Source of the DNA: Nitrospirillum amazonense
GTDB taxonomy: Bacteria > Pseudomonadota > Alphaproteobacteria > Azospirillales > Azospirillaceae
Assembly: GCF_007828045.1 (NCBI RefSeq)
Contig: NZ_VITN01000009.1
Location: forward strand, 124,001 to 188,000
DNA: 64,000 bases
Direction: 5' to 3'
Shown in pieces: positions 17,188-26,565 of this stretch. A program made the translations under genes and the position numbers. The notes below the pieces were generated by a model. The model was not told where the DNA came from. It saw only the letters and a list, made by a program, of their open reading frames with translations, and searched no databases. Numbering within the stretch: the stretch's first letter is position 1; every line of letters starts with the position of its first letter.

Positions 17188-19653
17188 TTACGCGCCCTTT
17201 TCCCCCAACGCCGCCGCCATCACGCCCGGCGGCAAGCCGGGGCGGCCGTCCTCGCCGGCGCCGCCCGTCAGCAGGCGCTGGCCGGGCAGGATGAGGGAGA
17301 CGGTGGTGCCCTGGCCCAGTTGCGAGGCGATGTCCAGCCGGCCGCCATGCAGTTCGGCCAAGCCCTTGGACAGCGACAGGCCCAGGCCGGTGCCCTGCGT
17401 CGTGCGGGCGTAGACGTTGTCAATCTGCTGGAAGGGCACGAAGACCTTGGACAGGTCCTCCGCCGCGATGCCGATGCCGGTGTCGGTGACGGCGATGACC
17501 AGCTGGGCCTCGGGATTGATGGTGGCGGTCAGCGACACGGTGCCGCCCGGGTCCGTGAACTTCACGGCGTTGGACAGAAGGTTCAGCAGGATCTGCTTGA
17601 TCTTCACGTCGTCGGCCAACAGTGGGGGCAGGCCGGGCGCCATGGCCACCACCAGGTCGATGCGCTTTTCCATGGCGCGGGCGCGGGCGATGCGCTCGCA
17701 CCCCGCCACCAGCGCGCCCACGTCGCACACCCGTTCCCGCAGCTCGACCTTGCCCGCCTCCATCTTCGAAACATCCAGGATGTCGTTGATGATGGCCAGC
17801 AGGTGGCGGCCGCTGGCCACGATGTCACCGGCATAGCCGGTGTTGGTCGCCTGATCGGGCACGCGGCGCAGGTCGTTCTCCAGCACCTCGGCGAATCCGA
17901 TGATGGCATTGAGGGGCGTGCGCAGCTCATGGCTCATGTTGGCCAGGAACTCGGTCTTGGTGCGATTGCCCAGCTCGGCGGCGGCCTTGGCCCGCTCCAC
18001 CTCTTCCGCCGCCCGCTCCGCCGATATGGCGACGGTGGCCAACCGGCTGGCCCGGCGGGCCAGGTCCAGCATCCAGCCCTCGGGCGAGCGCGGGGTGCGG
18101 AAATAGACGGCGAAGGCGCCCAGGGGATGACCGTCACCGGCCAGAATGGGCAGGGACCAGCAGGCGGCCAGGCCGGCCTCCGCCGCGACCTGCCGGAATT
18201 CCCGCCACAGCGGGTCGCTGGCGATGTCGGTGACGATCACCGGCTCGCACCGGTGGATGGCCGTGCCGCAGGACCCCACGGACGCCCCCACCTCCGTCCC
18301 ATCGACGGCGCGCACGAAGGCCGGCGGCAGGCTGGGGGCGGCACCGGTCTGGATGTGGCGCCGCTCGGCATCCACCAGCACGATGGAGCAAAGCCCGCCC
18401 TCCAGTTCCGCCTCCATGCCGGAGCAGAGGGCCGACAGCACGGCCGACAGGGCCGCGCGCCCTGCGGTCATGCCCAACACCTTGCGTTCCACCGTCAGCA
18501 GCCGTTCCGCCCGTTCCCGGCGCTGGGTCTCTCGTTCGATGCGGCGGGCGTGGGACCAATAGAGGGCCAGCGCCGAATGCAGTTCCGCCACCAGAGGGTC
18601 GCGCCCCAGCCGCGGCAGCAACGCCGGCGCCTGGGCCACCTGCCCCTCCGCCAGGTCGCGCATCAGCCGGGCGGTGCGCGACACGGCAAGGAACACGCCC
18701 TGGCGCAAGGTCCCCAGGATGGCCAGCGTCAACAGGGCCGCCAAGGTCAGCGGCGCCCCGGCCTTGACCGCCGCCCAGCCGGCGGCGGGAACGGGCACCG
18801 CCGCCCAGCGGTCCAGCGCCCCGCCGGCCACGGCACCGATGCCGGTGAGCGCCGCCACCACCTCCTCCGGCGCCCGTCGGCCATTCAAGGCGGCGGTGAA
18901 ACGCGCCAGTGCCACGGCCAGGCCGTCGTCGGGCCGGGAGGGCGCGGGCCAGTCCAACAGCGGGGCGGCCGTGGCGGCGGGCGGCTGGGTCAGCGCGTCC
19001 GCCCATGCCAGGTCGGCGTCACGGCGGGCCGCCAGCGCGTCGCCGGCCAGGACGGCGTCGGCGCTGGGCAGGCTGCGGGCGGCGGTGGCCACGATCTCAC
19101 GCGCCAAACGGCCCTCGGCCGTGGCCAGCGCCCTTTCCCCCGCCAGCCAGTTGCGCACCAGGGACGGGTCGCGGTCGCCGCCGGCCTGATGCAGCATCTG
19201 GTCCACCGCGCGGCGCGGCCCCGCCAGCTCCTGACGTATTCCGGCCAGGCGCTGGCGTGCGTTGTCCAGCACGGCATTGGCGGGCAGCGCCTCCAGCGCC
19301 GCGCCCAACGCCTGGTCCGCCTGCCGCCGTTTTTCCGCCAGATCATCAGCGGAGGGGTTGGCCGCAGAGGGTGTGGCGGCCGGGGGAGTGGTGGCCGGGG
19401 GAGCGGTGGCTGGGGACGCGGGCAAAGTCCCCGGCGCCCGCAAGGCCAGGTATGACGCCGTCCACTGCGCCGACTGGATATCCAGCGCGCCAGCCAGCCC
19501 CCGCGCGGCCAGCACCAGGGCGTGGCCGTCCTGCGCGTCGCGCGCCTGGAGCCAGGCCGTTCGCATGTCCACGACCGCCAGCCCCAGTTGCAGGGCCGCC
19601 AGGCCGGCAAGGGCGCCCATCACCGACTGGCGCATGGCACCGACCCGGCCCAT
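17188..19653 (-). CDS. Membrane sensor histidine kinase with GAF domain
   Basis: About 821 residues. A membrane helix near residues 12-30 (MGALAGLAALQLGLAVVDM), a long Ala/Pro-rich periplasmic region, a second helix near 300-318 (LTLAALLTLAILGTLRQGVFL), a GAF domain at roughly 400-545 (with VGSCGTAIH), a HisKA domain with the phosphorylated His in ANMSHELRTPLNAIIGFAE (about residue 575), and an ATPase domain ending at about 805 (LLNLLSNAVKF, DTGIGI, GTGLGLSLSKGL). There is no receiver domain and no adjacent response regulator, so partner and signal are unknown. The frame is open to 19911, but ATG codons at 19653, 19635 and 19620 directly precede the first helix; 19653 is a compromise. Confidence 0.9.
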   Translation of the reverse strand: MGRVGAMRQSVMGALAGLAALQLGLAVVDMRTAWLQARDAQDGHALVLAARGLAGALDIQSAQWTASYLALRAPGTLPASPATAPPATTPPAATPSAANPSADDLAEKRRQADQALGAALEALPANAVLDNARQRLAGIRQELAGPRRAVDQMLHQAGGDRDPSLVRNWLAGERALATAEGRLAREIVATAARSLPSADAVLAGDALAARRDADLAWADALTQPPAATAAPLLDWPAPSRPDDGLAVALARFTAALNGRRAPEEVVAALTGIGAVAGGALDRWAAVPVPAAGWAAVKAGAPLTLAALLTLAILGTLRQGVFLAVSRTARLMRDLAEGQVAQAPALLPRLGRDPLVAELHSALALYWSHARRIERETQRRERAERLLTVERKVLGMTAGRAALSAVLSALCSGMEAELEGGLCSIVLVDAERRHIQTGAAPSLPPAFVRAVDGTEVGASVGSCGTAIHRCEPVIVTDIASDPLWREFRQVAAEAGLAACWSLPILAGDGHPLGAFAVYFRTPRSPEGWMLDLARRASRLATVAISAERAAEEVERAKAAAELGNRTKTEFLANMSHELRTPLNAIIGFAEVLENDLRRVPDQATNTGYAGDIVASGRHLLAIINDILDVSKMEAGKVELRERVCDVGALVAGCERIARARAMEKRIDLVVAMAPGLPPLLADDVKIKQILLNLLSNAVKFTDPGGTVSLTATINPEAQLVIAVTDTGIGIAAEDLSKVFVPFQQIDNVYARTTQGTGLGLSLSKGLAELHGGRLDIASQLGQGTTVSLILPGQRLLTGGAGEDGRPGLPPGVMAAALGEKGA

Positions 19654-19938
19654 CTGTTCACAAAGCAGCTCATTGGAGAAATGATCCCAAGGCCCACACC
19701 TTGTACCTGTGGCCCACTGTATGCGAGGCCATGGCCCCCGCGCAAATATCCAGGGGGGTGGGGTACCATCCAAGTCCGGGGGTGGGTACGACACAGGGCG
19801 GGCATGTCCGGGGCCGCCCAAATCCTTGCGCGGGCGCCCTTGACCACACCCCCCGTCGTCTATACCTGACGCAGGGTCGAGGCGGCCGACACAGGGCGCC
19901 GTTGCCGCCACCCCGCTGCCCTCCCGGATCCCGCCCCG

Positions 19939-21030
19939 TTGACGTCTTCACCCGCCCCTTCCGACAGCGAGGCCGCCGCCGAGGAATTCCCGCCCACGAC
20001 CTCGTCGTCGGGCGACGATGGCCTGTTCGCCGATGATGACCGCGACGCGCTGCACATCCTGCCGCTGGGCATGATCCCGGTGCAGACGCCGGGCCTGAAA
20101 CGGGCGCGGCTGATCAAGAACGCGCGGCTGGAGACGGTGGTGGAGGTGTTCCAGGACCGGTCGGCCGGCAGCGGCCAGGTGAACCCGGAACACCTGGCCA
20201 CCATGTACCCCTCGCACGCCAAGGAAATGCGCACCGACATGGCGCAGATCCACCGGCTGACCCAACTGAACAGCTATGACGTCTACAGCCTGCGCATCGA
20301 ACTGCGCCGCCTGGGCATCCCGGTGGAGGACGTCAACTACCTGCGCCTGTCCGCCGGCAAGCGGCTGGAGCTGACCACCTACATGCGCGACTTCACCCTG
20401 CCCCTGATCCAGCAGGTCTATGGGTCGGAGGAGCGGCCCATCAACGACATCGCCGACCTGTTCCAGCTGCTGGCCAATCCAGACCGCGAAGAGGCGCTGC
20501 GCAACCTGACCCTGCTGTCGCGGAAGCTGAACATCCAGCTGCAGGACATCCCCAACTTCCTGGAGGAATACGGCGACGTCTTCCTGTCGCTGGCCTATTT
20601 CCGCAGCTGCCTGGACGGCCTGGTGCCGGAGGTGCAGCGCTTCATGGCCTGGGTGAACGAAGCGACCAAGAGTGAGATGATCACCCGCGACCGCCTGCTG
20701 ATGAAGATGATCAGCGACGTCATGCGTATGCTGACAGGGATCACCACCTCCATCACCGGGCGGTTCGAGGCCTTTGACCGGCGCAGCAAGGATTTCTGGC
20801 ACGACATCAATGCCGACAGCTTCCGCTCCGTCCGCGCCCAATTGTCCGCCCACCATGTCACCATCGGCGGCGTGCTGTGCGGCCTGGCGGTGAAGATGGC
20901 CCTGTGGAAGGCCCGATTCCCCCACGGCGGCGGCGGCCCGATGAAGCGGGTCGAATTCGTGCGTTCGGAAATCCTGCCCGGGCTGGACCACATCAGCCGC
21001 ATCGAAAAGTCGGCCGCGGGCACCGCCTGA
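19939..21030 (+). CDS. Uncharacterised cytosolic protein
   Basis: A 363-residue protein I do not recognise. An acidic, disordered-looking N-terminus of about 35 residues (SDSEAAAEEFPPTTSSSGDDG) precedes a mostly helical body with no membrane segment, signal peptide or nucleotide-binding motif that I can see. Codon use matches its neighbours and the frame is clean, so it is very likely a real gene. The start is a TTG at 19939 with no clear Shine-Dalgarno and may lie elsewhere. It is divergent from the sensor kinase across a 285-bp gap without other features, and its stop is two bases from that of the convergent exoD-like gene. Confidence 0.75.
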   Translation: MTSSPAPSDSEAAAEEFPPTTSSSGDDGLFADDDRDALHILPLGMIPVQTPGLKRARLIKNARLETVVEVFQDRSAGSGQVNPEHLATMYPSHAKEMRTDMAQIHRLTQLNSYDVYSLRIELRRLGIPVEDVNYLRLSAGKRLELTTYMRDFTLPLIQQVYGSEERPINDIADLFQLLANPDREEALRNLTLLSRKLNIQLQDIPNFLEEYGDVFLSLAYFRSCLDGLVPEVQRFMAWVNEATKSEMITRDRLLMKMISDVMRMLTGITTSITGRFEAFDRRSKDFWHDINADSFRSVRAQLSAHHVTIGGVLCGLAVKMALWKARFPHGGGGPMKRVEFVRSEILPGLDHISRIEKSAAGTA

Positions 21031-21032
21031 GT

Positions 21033-21713
21033 TCAGATCCCCAGCGTATGTTCCAGCAGGAACAGCCCACTTTTCAGCAGGGCCACCAGCACGCCCCAGA
21101 CGACGGCCACGGACGTCACCGCCGTGCCCAGGCCCAGCAGCACCCACACCCCGTCCCGTTCCAGCACCCCTAGGGCCACCAGGCTGATGGCCACGGCCGG
21201 CAGCATGTTGCCCAGCGGTATGGGCAGGAACAGGATCAGCGCCAGCAGGAAGCAGACCAGCCCCACCGCGTGTTCCACCGGCGGGCGGGCCAGCACGCCC
21301 AGGCGGGGCTTCAGCATGCGCTCCGCCTTGGCCAGCCAGGGCGCCACCTTGGCCATCATGGCGGCGAAATCCTTGCGCGCCAGCGACCGGCTGGAAATGA
21401 AGCGGGGCAGCCAGGGCTTGCGCCCCAGGGCCAGCTGCGCCGTCAGGAACACCAGCGGCAGGCCCAGCACGGCGGAGGTGCCAGGCGGCATGGGCAGGGC
21501 GTTGGGTACGGCGAAGACGAAGATCAGCGCCCCCACCGCGCGGTCGCTGAGCGCCGTCAGCAGATCGCCGATGGCCACCCGCTCCCGGGTCTCATCCGCC
21601 GCCAGGGCCTGCAGGATATCGGAAACCTTGTGGGGCCGGGTGGCATCGGCGGCGTGGATGTCGGCCGCATGGGTGTTGGCCGCATGGGTGTTGGGAGCAT
21701 CGCCCACGGTCAT
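21033..21713 (-). CDS. ExoD family membrane protein
   Basis: A 226-residue inner-membrane protein of the exopolysaccharide synthesis ExoD family (reported in Sinorhizobium to affect exopolysaccharide and alkaline tolerance; molecular role unknown). The body shows the family's KVSDILQALA start, AVGALIFVFAVPNALPMPPGTSAVLGLPLVF, and two C-terminal hydrophobic pairs. GAGG six bases before the ATG at 21713 supports this start over one 39 bp upstream. The N-terminal residues 8-23 are a small tandem repeat (NTHAANTHAADIHAAD), mirrored in the DNA, probably recent and without function. Confidence 0.88.
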   Translation of the reverse strand: MTVGDAPNTHAANTHAADIHAADATRPHKVSDILQALAADETRERVAIGDLLTALSDRAVGALIFVFAVPNALPMPPGTSAVLGLPLVFLTAQLALGRKPWLPRFISSRSLARKDFAAMMAKVAPWLAKAERMLKPRLGVLARPPVEHAVGLVCFLLALILFLPIPLGNMLPAVAISLVALGVLERDGVWVLLGLGTAVTSVAVVWGVLVALLKSGLFLLEHTLGI

Positions 21714-21806
21714 GCTGTTCCTCTGATCCCATCCCAATGGCCTTGCGCCCATGGAGGTGGGGTCGATGGGGCCCCGGGTCCAGCGATTTTTCCCCGGCGC
21801 ACCGGA

Positions 21807-22343
21807 TCAATAAGCGGCGAAGGTCTCGCGCATGGCCCGTTCCTCCTGCCGGATGCGGATGGTCAGGGGAACCAGATAGACGACCAGGCCGGCGACCAGG
21901 GTGCAGTAGGCGTGCAGCGTCAGGGCAAAGCCCACCAGTTCCGGCAGGATGTTCAGGAAGTAGTTGGGGTGCCGCACCAGGCGGAACAGCGGGTGGGTCA
22001 CCAGCTGGTGGTCGCGCGCGATCAGCAGCTTCACCGTCCACAGCCGGCCCAGCAGCCACACCACCACCAGCAGCATCGCGGTGCCGAACAGGTAGATCGC
22101 GAAGCCGAAGCCGCTGACGGCGTCGATGGGCGCGTCGCGCACCAGCCCCTCCACCGTCGCCGACAGGTAGAAGGCGATGTGGGCGATGGTCAGCGCCAAG
22201 GTGTTGCGGGCGCCATGTTCCACGGCGCCGGCGGCGCGCAGCGCCTTTTCATGCCGAATGGACACCGCCAGCATGGCGAAGCGGTAGGCGAAGGCCAGGA
22301 CGATGAACAGGATCAGGTAGGTCACGGCGGCACGGTGCTCCAA
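21807..22343 (-). CDS. Isoprenylcysteine carboxyl methyltransferase (ICMT) family protein
   Basis: A 178-residue polytopic membrane protein. The SAM-binding C-terminal part shows LLIARDHQLVTHPLFRLVRHPNYF and the closing RIRQEERAM typical of the family; five or so hydrophobic segments. Bacteria lack prenylated CaaX proteins, so the true acceptor is unknown; several bacterial relatives act on small hydrophobic molecules. Divergent from the LysR gene. Confidence 0.85.
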   Translation of the reverse strand: MEHRAAVTYLILFIVLAFAYRFAMLAVSIRHEKALRAAGAVEHGARNTLALTIAHIAFYLSATVEGLVRDAPIDAVSGFGFAIYLFGTAMLLVVVWLLGRLWTVKLLIARDHQLVTHPLFRLVRHPNYFLNILPELVGFALTLHAYCTLVAGLVVYLVPLTIRIRQEERAMRETFAAY

Positions 22344-22476
22344 GGGACGAAAGCGTCGGGCGCATCAATAGCATAAGCGCCTGGGGCGATGCCCCATTCC
22401 AACCGTTGCGTTCCGGCCCTATCGTGGCGGAGCCATCCGCGCCCGCTCGCCCCGCCCACCTGCCAGAGCCTTGCCC

Positions 22477-23406
22477 ATGGACCGTATCGACGCGATGAGG
22501 GTGTTCGTGGCCGCCGTGGACGAAGGCAGTCTGGCCGGCGCCGCCCGCCGCATGCGCCGCTCCGCCGCGGCCGTCAGCCGCGCCATCGCCTTCCTGGAGG
22601 GGCATGTGGGAACGGCCCTGCTGCACCGGACCACACGATCCCTGCACTTGAGCGAGGCGGGGGAGCGGTATGCCGCCGCCTGCCGCCGCGTGCTGGCCGA
22701 CCTGGACGAGGCCGACATGCTGGCCGCCGGCGAACACTCGGCCCCGCGCGGCCTCTTGACCGTCACCGCCCCGGTGGCGGCGGGGGAGACCGTGCTGGGC
22801 CCCATCCTGGCGGGTTTCATGGACGCTTATCCCGAGGTGTCCGTCCGCCTGAACATGATCGACCATCCGGTCAGCCTGATCGACGAGGGCATGGATCTGG
22901 CCCTGCGCATCTCCCACCTGGCGGACTCGGCCCTGGTCGCCACCCGGGTGGGGGAGGTGCGGCGGGTGGTGGCGGCGGCCCCCCGCTACCTGGAAAGCCA
23001 TCCGGCCATCGAACAGCCATCGGACCTGGCGCGCCACGCCATCGTGGCCATGACCCATTTCGGGCTGGAGACGTGGAGCTTCCCACCGGCGCCCGGGTCG
23101 GCCGTGCCCCGCACCGTCAGCTTCACCCCCCGCCTGGTGGTCAACACCATCCGGGCGGCGGCCGCGGCGGCGGTGGAGGGGCGGGGCGTGACCCGCCTGT
23201 TCTCCTACCACATCGCGGCCGAGTTGGCGGACGGCAGCCTAAAAGTCATCCTGGACCGGGATGAGCATGAACCGGTGCCGGTGCACCTGATCGCGCCGCC
23301 GGGGCGCCTGTCCGTGCCCAAGGTGCGCGCCTTCGTCGATTACGCCGTGCCGCGCCTACGGGCCCATTTCGCCCAGCTGTGCCCGCCTCCCCTCAAGTTC
23401 CTTTAA
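22477..23406 (+). CDS. LysR-type transcriptional regulator
   Basis: A 309-residue regulator. N-terminal winged helix (MRVFVAAVDEGSLAGAARRMRRSAAAVSRAIAFLE, LLHRTTRSLHLSEAGERY) and a C-terminal periplasmic-binding-like effector domain. The ATG at 22477 is used instead of a TTG six bases earlier. It precedes an SDR gene and a tautomerase on the same strand, which it may control; the inducer is unknown. Confidence 0.93.
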   Translation: MDRIDAMRVFVAAVDEGSLAGAARRMRRSAAAVSRAIAFLEGHVGTALLHRTTRSLHLSEAGERYAAACRRVLADLDEADMLAAGEHSAPRGLLTVTAPVAAGETVLGPILAGFMDAYPEVSVRLNMIDHPVSLIDEGMDLALRISHLADSALVATRVGEVRRVVAAAPRYLESHPAIEQPSDLARHAIVAMTHFGLETWSFPPAPGSAVPRTVSFTPRLVVNTIRAAAAAAVEGRGVTRLFSYHIAAELADGSLKVILDRDEHEPVPVHLIAPPGRLSVPKVRAFVDYAVPRLRAHFAQLCPPPLKFL

Positions 23407-23555
23407 ACACGGCACTCTTCCACGCGGCGCAAGGATGTCTGCCGCCGGCCGGGCGTTCACCCGCAACCAGGCGGGGCGCATCTTTCGGGTCATCCACAGG
23501 GCAGCGCCGTCGACAAAGACGATCGCCCGCCACCGATCCCGAAGGAGTTCCCATC

Positions 23556-24269
23556 ATGAGCACCACTGGAAAAGTCGCCATCGTCACCGGCGCCTCGCAA
23601 GGCATCGGCGCCGCCACCGTCGCCGGCCTCGTCGCCCAGGGCTACCGTGTCGTCGCCACCTCCCGCACCATCCAGCCCTCGCAGGATCCGAACGTGGCCA
23701 CCGTGGCCGGCGACATCGGCAGCCGCGAAACGGCGGAGCGCGTGATCGCCACGGCGCTTGAGCGCTTCGGTCGCATCGACAGCCTGATCAACAACGCCGG
23801 CATCTTCATCGCCAAGCCCTACACCGACTACACGGACGAGGACTACGCCCGCGTCCTGTCCACCAACCTGAACGGCTTCCACCACATCACCCAGCTGGTT
23901 ATCGCCCAGTTGCTGAAGCAGGGCGGCGGCGGCCATGTGGTGCAGGTGACCACCAGCCTGGTGGATCACGCCAATTCCGGTGTCCCCTCGGTGCTGGCCT
24001 CGCTGACCAAGGGTGGGCTGAACGCCGCCACCAAGTCGCTGGCCATCGAGTTCGCCAGCCGTGGCATCCGCGTCAACGCCGTCTCCCCCGGCATCATCAA
24101 GACCCCGATGCACGACCCGTCCACCCACGACTGGCTGGGCAAGCAGCATCCGGTGGGCCGCATGGGGGAGATGACCGACATCGTGAACGCCATCCTCTAC
24201 CTGGATAACGCCCCCTTCGTGACGGGCGAGATCCTGCACGTCGACGGCGGCCAAAGTGCCGGTCACTGA
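23556..24269 (+). CDS. SDR-family protein lacking the catalytic tyrosine
   Basis: A 237-residue Rossmann-fold protein. TGASQGIG near residue 11 and LINNAGIF are intact for NAD(P) binding, and the substrate-loop motif VNAVSPGIIKTPM is present. The active-site segment reads PSVLASLTKGGL: the lysine is kept, but the position four residues earlier, where the catalytic Tyr of YxxxK should be, is Ala. Classical reductase chemistry is therefore doubtful. AAGGAG lies nine bases before the ATG. The frame extends upstream to 23379, but that segment has no family similarity. Tautomerase follows 24 bp downstream. Confidence 0.88.
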   Translation: MSTTGKVAIVTGASQGIGAATVAGLVAQGYRVVATSRTIQPSQDPNVATVAGDIGSRETAERVIATALERFGRIDSLINNAGIFIAKPYTDYTDEDYARVLSTNLNGFHHITQLVIAQLLKQGGGGHVVQVTTSLVDHANSGVPSVLASLTKGGLNAATKSLAIEFASRGIRVNAVSPGIIKTPMHDPSTHDWLGKQHPVGRMGEMTDIVNAILYLDNAPFVTGEILHVDGGQSAGH

Positions 24270-24293
24270 TCCTGGGAAGGCGGGAGAGCCGAC

Positions 24294-24527
24294 ATGCCTA
24301 TCGTCACCATCCAGATCACCCGCGAAGGCACCACACACGGTGCCGACGCCACCACGGCGGAACAGAAGGCCGCCCTGATCAAGGGCGCCAGCGAGCTCAT
24401 GCTGCAGGTTCTGGGCAAGCCGCTGGACAGCACCTTCGTCGTCATCGAGGAGATGCCGCTGGAAAACTGGGGCTGGGGCGGCCTGCCGGTGCCGGAGTAC
24501 CGGCGGCGCAAGGCAGCCATCGGCTGA
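24294..24527 (+). CDS. 4-oxalocrotonate tautomerase family protein
   Basis: A 77-residue cytosolic enzyme subunit. The N-terminal MPIVTIQ gives the catalytic Pro after Met removal; LIKGASELMLQVLGKP and STFVVIEEMPLENWGWGG are typical of the family. Likely cotranscribed with the preceding SDR gene. Substrate unknown. Confidence 0.88.
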   Translation: MPIVTIQITREGTTHGADATTAEQKAALIKGASELMLQVLGKPLDSTFVVIEEMPLENWGWGGLPVPEYRRRKAAIG

Positions 24528-24638
24528 TCCCCCGATTTAGCACCATGACCTGACGGTACCGCCAGGGATGCCAAATGAGGCATTCTCTGGGCGGGAGGTT
24601 GCCGCCGGACGCGGTGCCCACCTGTCCCCACCTGCCCG

Positions 24639-24866
24639 GTCGCCTACGACGCCGGCAAGGCCCTGAACACCGCCGCCAAGGCCGCTGGCGACGCCGGCTA
24701 TGGCGCGCAATGGGCCGGCCAGGGTGCCCCGCTGGCCCGCTTCCCCCCGGCGGCCAAGATCGTCGCCGAACTGGCGGCGGAACTGGCCTACACCCGCCGT
24801 CACGGGTTCTGCCCCTACTCCAAGGCCACGCGCGGCAACATCGATGTGGAATTGCGCCTGGCGTGA
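24639..24866 (+). pseudogene. Chimeric remnant: nitronate monooxygenase end joined to an Ohr/OsmC end
   Basis: An open stretch of 75 codons without a plausible start. The first two thirds (AYDAGKALNTAAKAAG, WAGQGAPLARFPPAA) resemble the C-terminal end of nitronate monooxygenase. The last part (HGFCPYSKATRGNIDVEL) matches the C-terminal signature of organic hydroperoxide resistance/OsmC proteins, including the peroxidatic region CPYS. Both are only tails and are joined in frame, so this looks like debris of two deleted genes. Confidence 0.6.
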
Positions 24867-24887
24867 TGCCCCTTCCTTATCAGTTCC

Positions 24888-25262
24888 CTAGTCACTCATA
24901 TCCCGGAGATCGCGACGATCCCGGATCACCTCGACGCGATCGGTGAACTCCTCGCCCCATTTGCACAGCGGCATCAACGCCGCGCCAAGGCTTTTGCCGA
25001 GCTGCGTGGCCGAGTATTCGACGCGAGGCGGGATTTCGCCAAAATCACGCCGATCGATGATGCCGTCAGCCAACATTTCCTTGATCTGCTGGATCAGCAC
25101 TTTGTCGCTGACGCGACCGACAGCACGGCGCAGCTCGGCATAGCGGAGCGGGCTGTTCTTGAACAAATGAAAGAGGATCAGCGGCTTCCACTTGCCGCCA
25201 AGTACAAACAGGGCGGCATCAAGGCCGGAGCTGAAGCCGTTCACGGGCATGGGACGGCGCAT
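24888..25262 (-). CDS. HxlR-type transcriptional regulator
   Basis: A 124-residue winged-helix protein: ALFVLGGKWKPLILFHLF, LRYAELRRAVGRVSDKVLIQQIKEM and VEYSATQLGKSL are the family's conserved helices and wing. The N-terminal Cys found in many redox-sensing members is absent from the chosen start. The frame extends to 25403 without similarity, so the ATG at 25262 is used. Divergent from the SDR gene at 25354, the usual arrangement for a regulator and its target. Confidence 0.9.
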   Translation of the reverse strand: MRRPMPVNGFSSGLDAALFVLGGKWKPLILFHLFKNSPLRYAELRRAVGRVSDKVLIQQIKEMLADGIIDRRDFGEIPPRVEYSATQLGKSLGAALMPLCKWGEEFTDRVEVIRDRRDLRDMSD

Positions 25263-25353
25263 GATGTGGCACTTACCAAAAGGTGCATACTGGTGACAAA
25301 GTATATGCGAGCCTAAAATGTTCTTCGCCAGGATTTTTTTTGAGGGGCTCGGC

Positions 25354-26100
25354 ATGAGGTTGAAGGACAAGGTCGCGGTCATAACCGGCGGCAGCACGGG
25401 CATTGGATTCGAGACCGCAAGGCTTTTCGCCAGCGAAGGCGCGCATGTTTACATTACCGGGCGGCGTGCCGATGAGCTTGAGCGCGCTGCCGCGGAGATC
25501 GGCCCGGGCGTCACCGCCGTGCAGGGTGATGTCGCGATGGCGGTCGATCTCGATCGTCTCTTTGACCTGGTTCGGTCGAATCACGGCAAGCTGGACATTG
25601 TTTTCGCGAACGCCGGTGTCGGATCCGGCGAGAAACTCGGGAGCATCACCGAAGAATCCTATGAGTTTGTCTTCGGCGTGAACGTGAAAGGCACGATCCA
25701 GACCGTCCAGAAAGCGCTCCCGTTGATGACCGGCGGCGGCTCGATCATCATGACCGGTTCCACGACGGGCTCGATGGGCTCTCCGAACTTCAGCATCTAC
25801 AGCGCCTCGAAGGCGGCCATTCGCAGCTTTGCGAGATGCTGGGCGCTGGACCTCAAGGGAACCGGGATTCGCGTTAACGTATTATCGCCGGGACCCACGG
25901 AGACTCCCGGTCTCCGGCGCGCGGCGTCGCGTGCGCCAAACCCTGACGAAGCGCTCAAGGCCATGGCAAGCCAGCTTCCGCTAGGTCGCCTGGGCAAGCC
26001 CACGGAAGTGGCGGCCGTCGCTCTGTTTCTCGCATCGGCGGAGAGCAGTTTCCTCACCGGCGGCGAGATCTTTGCCGATGGTGGCATGGCCCAAATCTGA
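25354..26100 (+). CDS. Short-chain dehydrogenase/reductase
   Basis: A 248-residue classical SDR with all motifs: TGGSTGIG, FANAGVGSG, the YSASK active site, and the LSPGPTETPG substrate loop. GAGGGG six bases before the ATG decides the start. Lower GC and less biased codons than the neighbouring core genes, as for the HxlR gene. Probably controlled by the divergent HxlR protein. Confidence 0.92.
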   Translation: MRLKDKVAVITGGSTGIGFETARLFASEGAHVYITGRRADELERAAAEIGPGVTAVQGDVAMAVDLDRLFDLVRSNHGKLDIVFANAGVGSGEKLGSITEESYEFVFGVNVKGTIQTVQKALPLMTGGGSIIMTGSTTGSMGSPNFSIYSASKAAIRSFARCWALDLKGTGIRVNVLSPGPTETPGLRRAASRAPNPDEALKAMASQLPLGRLGKPTEVAAVALFLASAESSFLTGGEIFADGGMAQI

Positions 26101-26152
26101 CCGGACGGCGCCCAGAAAACGAAAGCGCAATTGGAAGACGCGGATCGCGGTT

Positions 26153-26368
26153 TCAACTCTGGCTGCGGAGCAGGCGAACAATGTGACGAATGGCGTCTTC
26201 GTCTGCGAGCCCTTCGTCGCCGGTGATCGCCAGGGCAGCGCGGATTTCAAGCTGACTGTCGAGCCAGAACTGTACCAGCGCGCCGCCCATGATCGCGGCG
26301 AGGCCGGGCGGCAAGTCGTTTCGGATGAACCCAGCGTCCTGGGCACGTTGCATGAGTGCGCCTGTCAA
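26153..26368 (-). pseudogene. C-terminal remnant of a probable TetR-type regulator
   Basis: About 70 codons resembling a TetR ligand-binding C-terminus (DAGFIRNDLPPGLAAIMGGALVQFWLDSQ to AIRHIVRLLRSQS). The DNA-binding N-terminal half is missing; the frame breaks off at about 26368, against the UvrD remnant on the other strand. Family assignment is from pattern only. Confidence 0.45.
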
Positions 26369-26565
26369 TCGGCGACGTCGCGGACATCGAAGCGATCAAT
26401 GATACCGAGCGCCGCCTGCTGTACGTCGCCTGCACCCGAGCCCGTGATCGCCTGCTGGTGACGGGCGTGCGACCGGGAACAGAGTTCCTGGACGATCTTT
26501 TTTGTGGATTGACGACTGGCGCGATGAACCACAACCCCAAAGGACATCGCCGACTGGGGATTTGA
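26362..26565 (+). pseudogene. Remnant of a UvrD/Rep-type helicase
   Basis: The segment NDTERRLLYVACTRARDRLL is the conserved motif near the C-terminus of superfamily 1 (UvrD-type) helicases; about 25 codons follow before a stop. The rest of the protein is absent. It abuts the TetR-like fragment head to head, marking a recombination junction near 26362. Confidence 0.6.

Noticed and set aside
17320..19455. 711-codon plus-strand ORF
   Set aside because: Antisense shadow of the sensor kinase gene.
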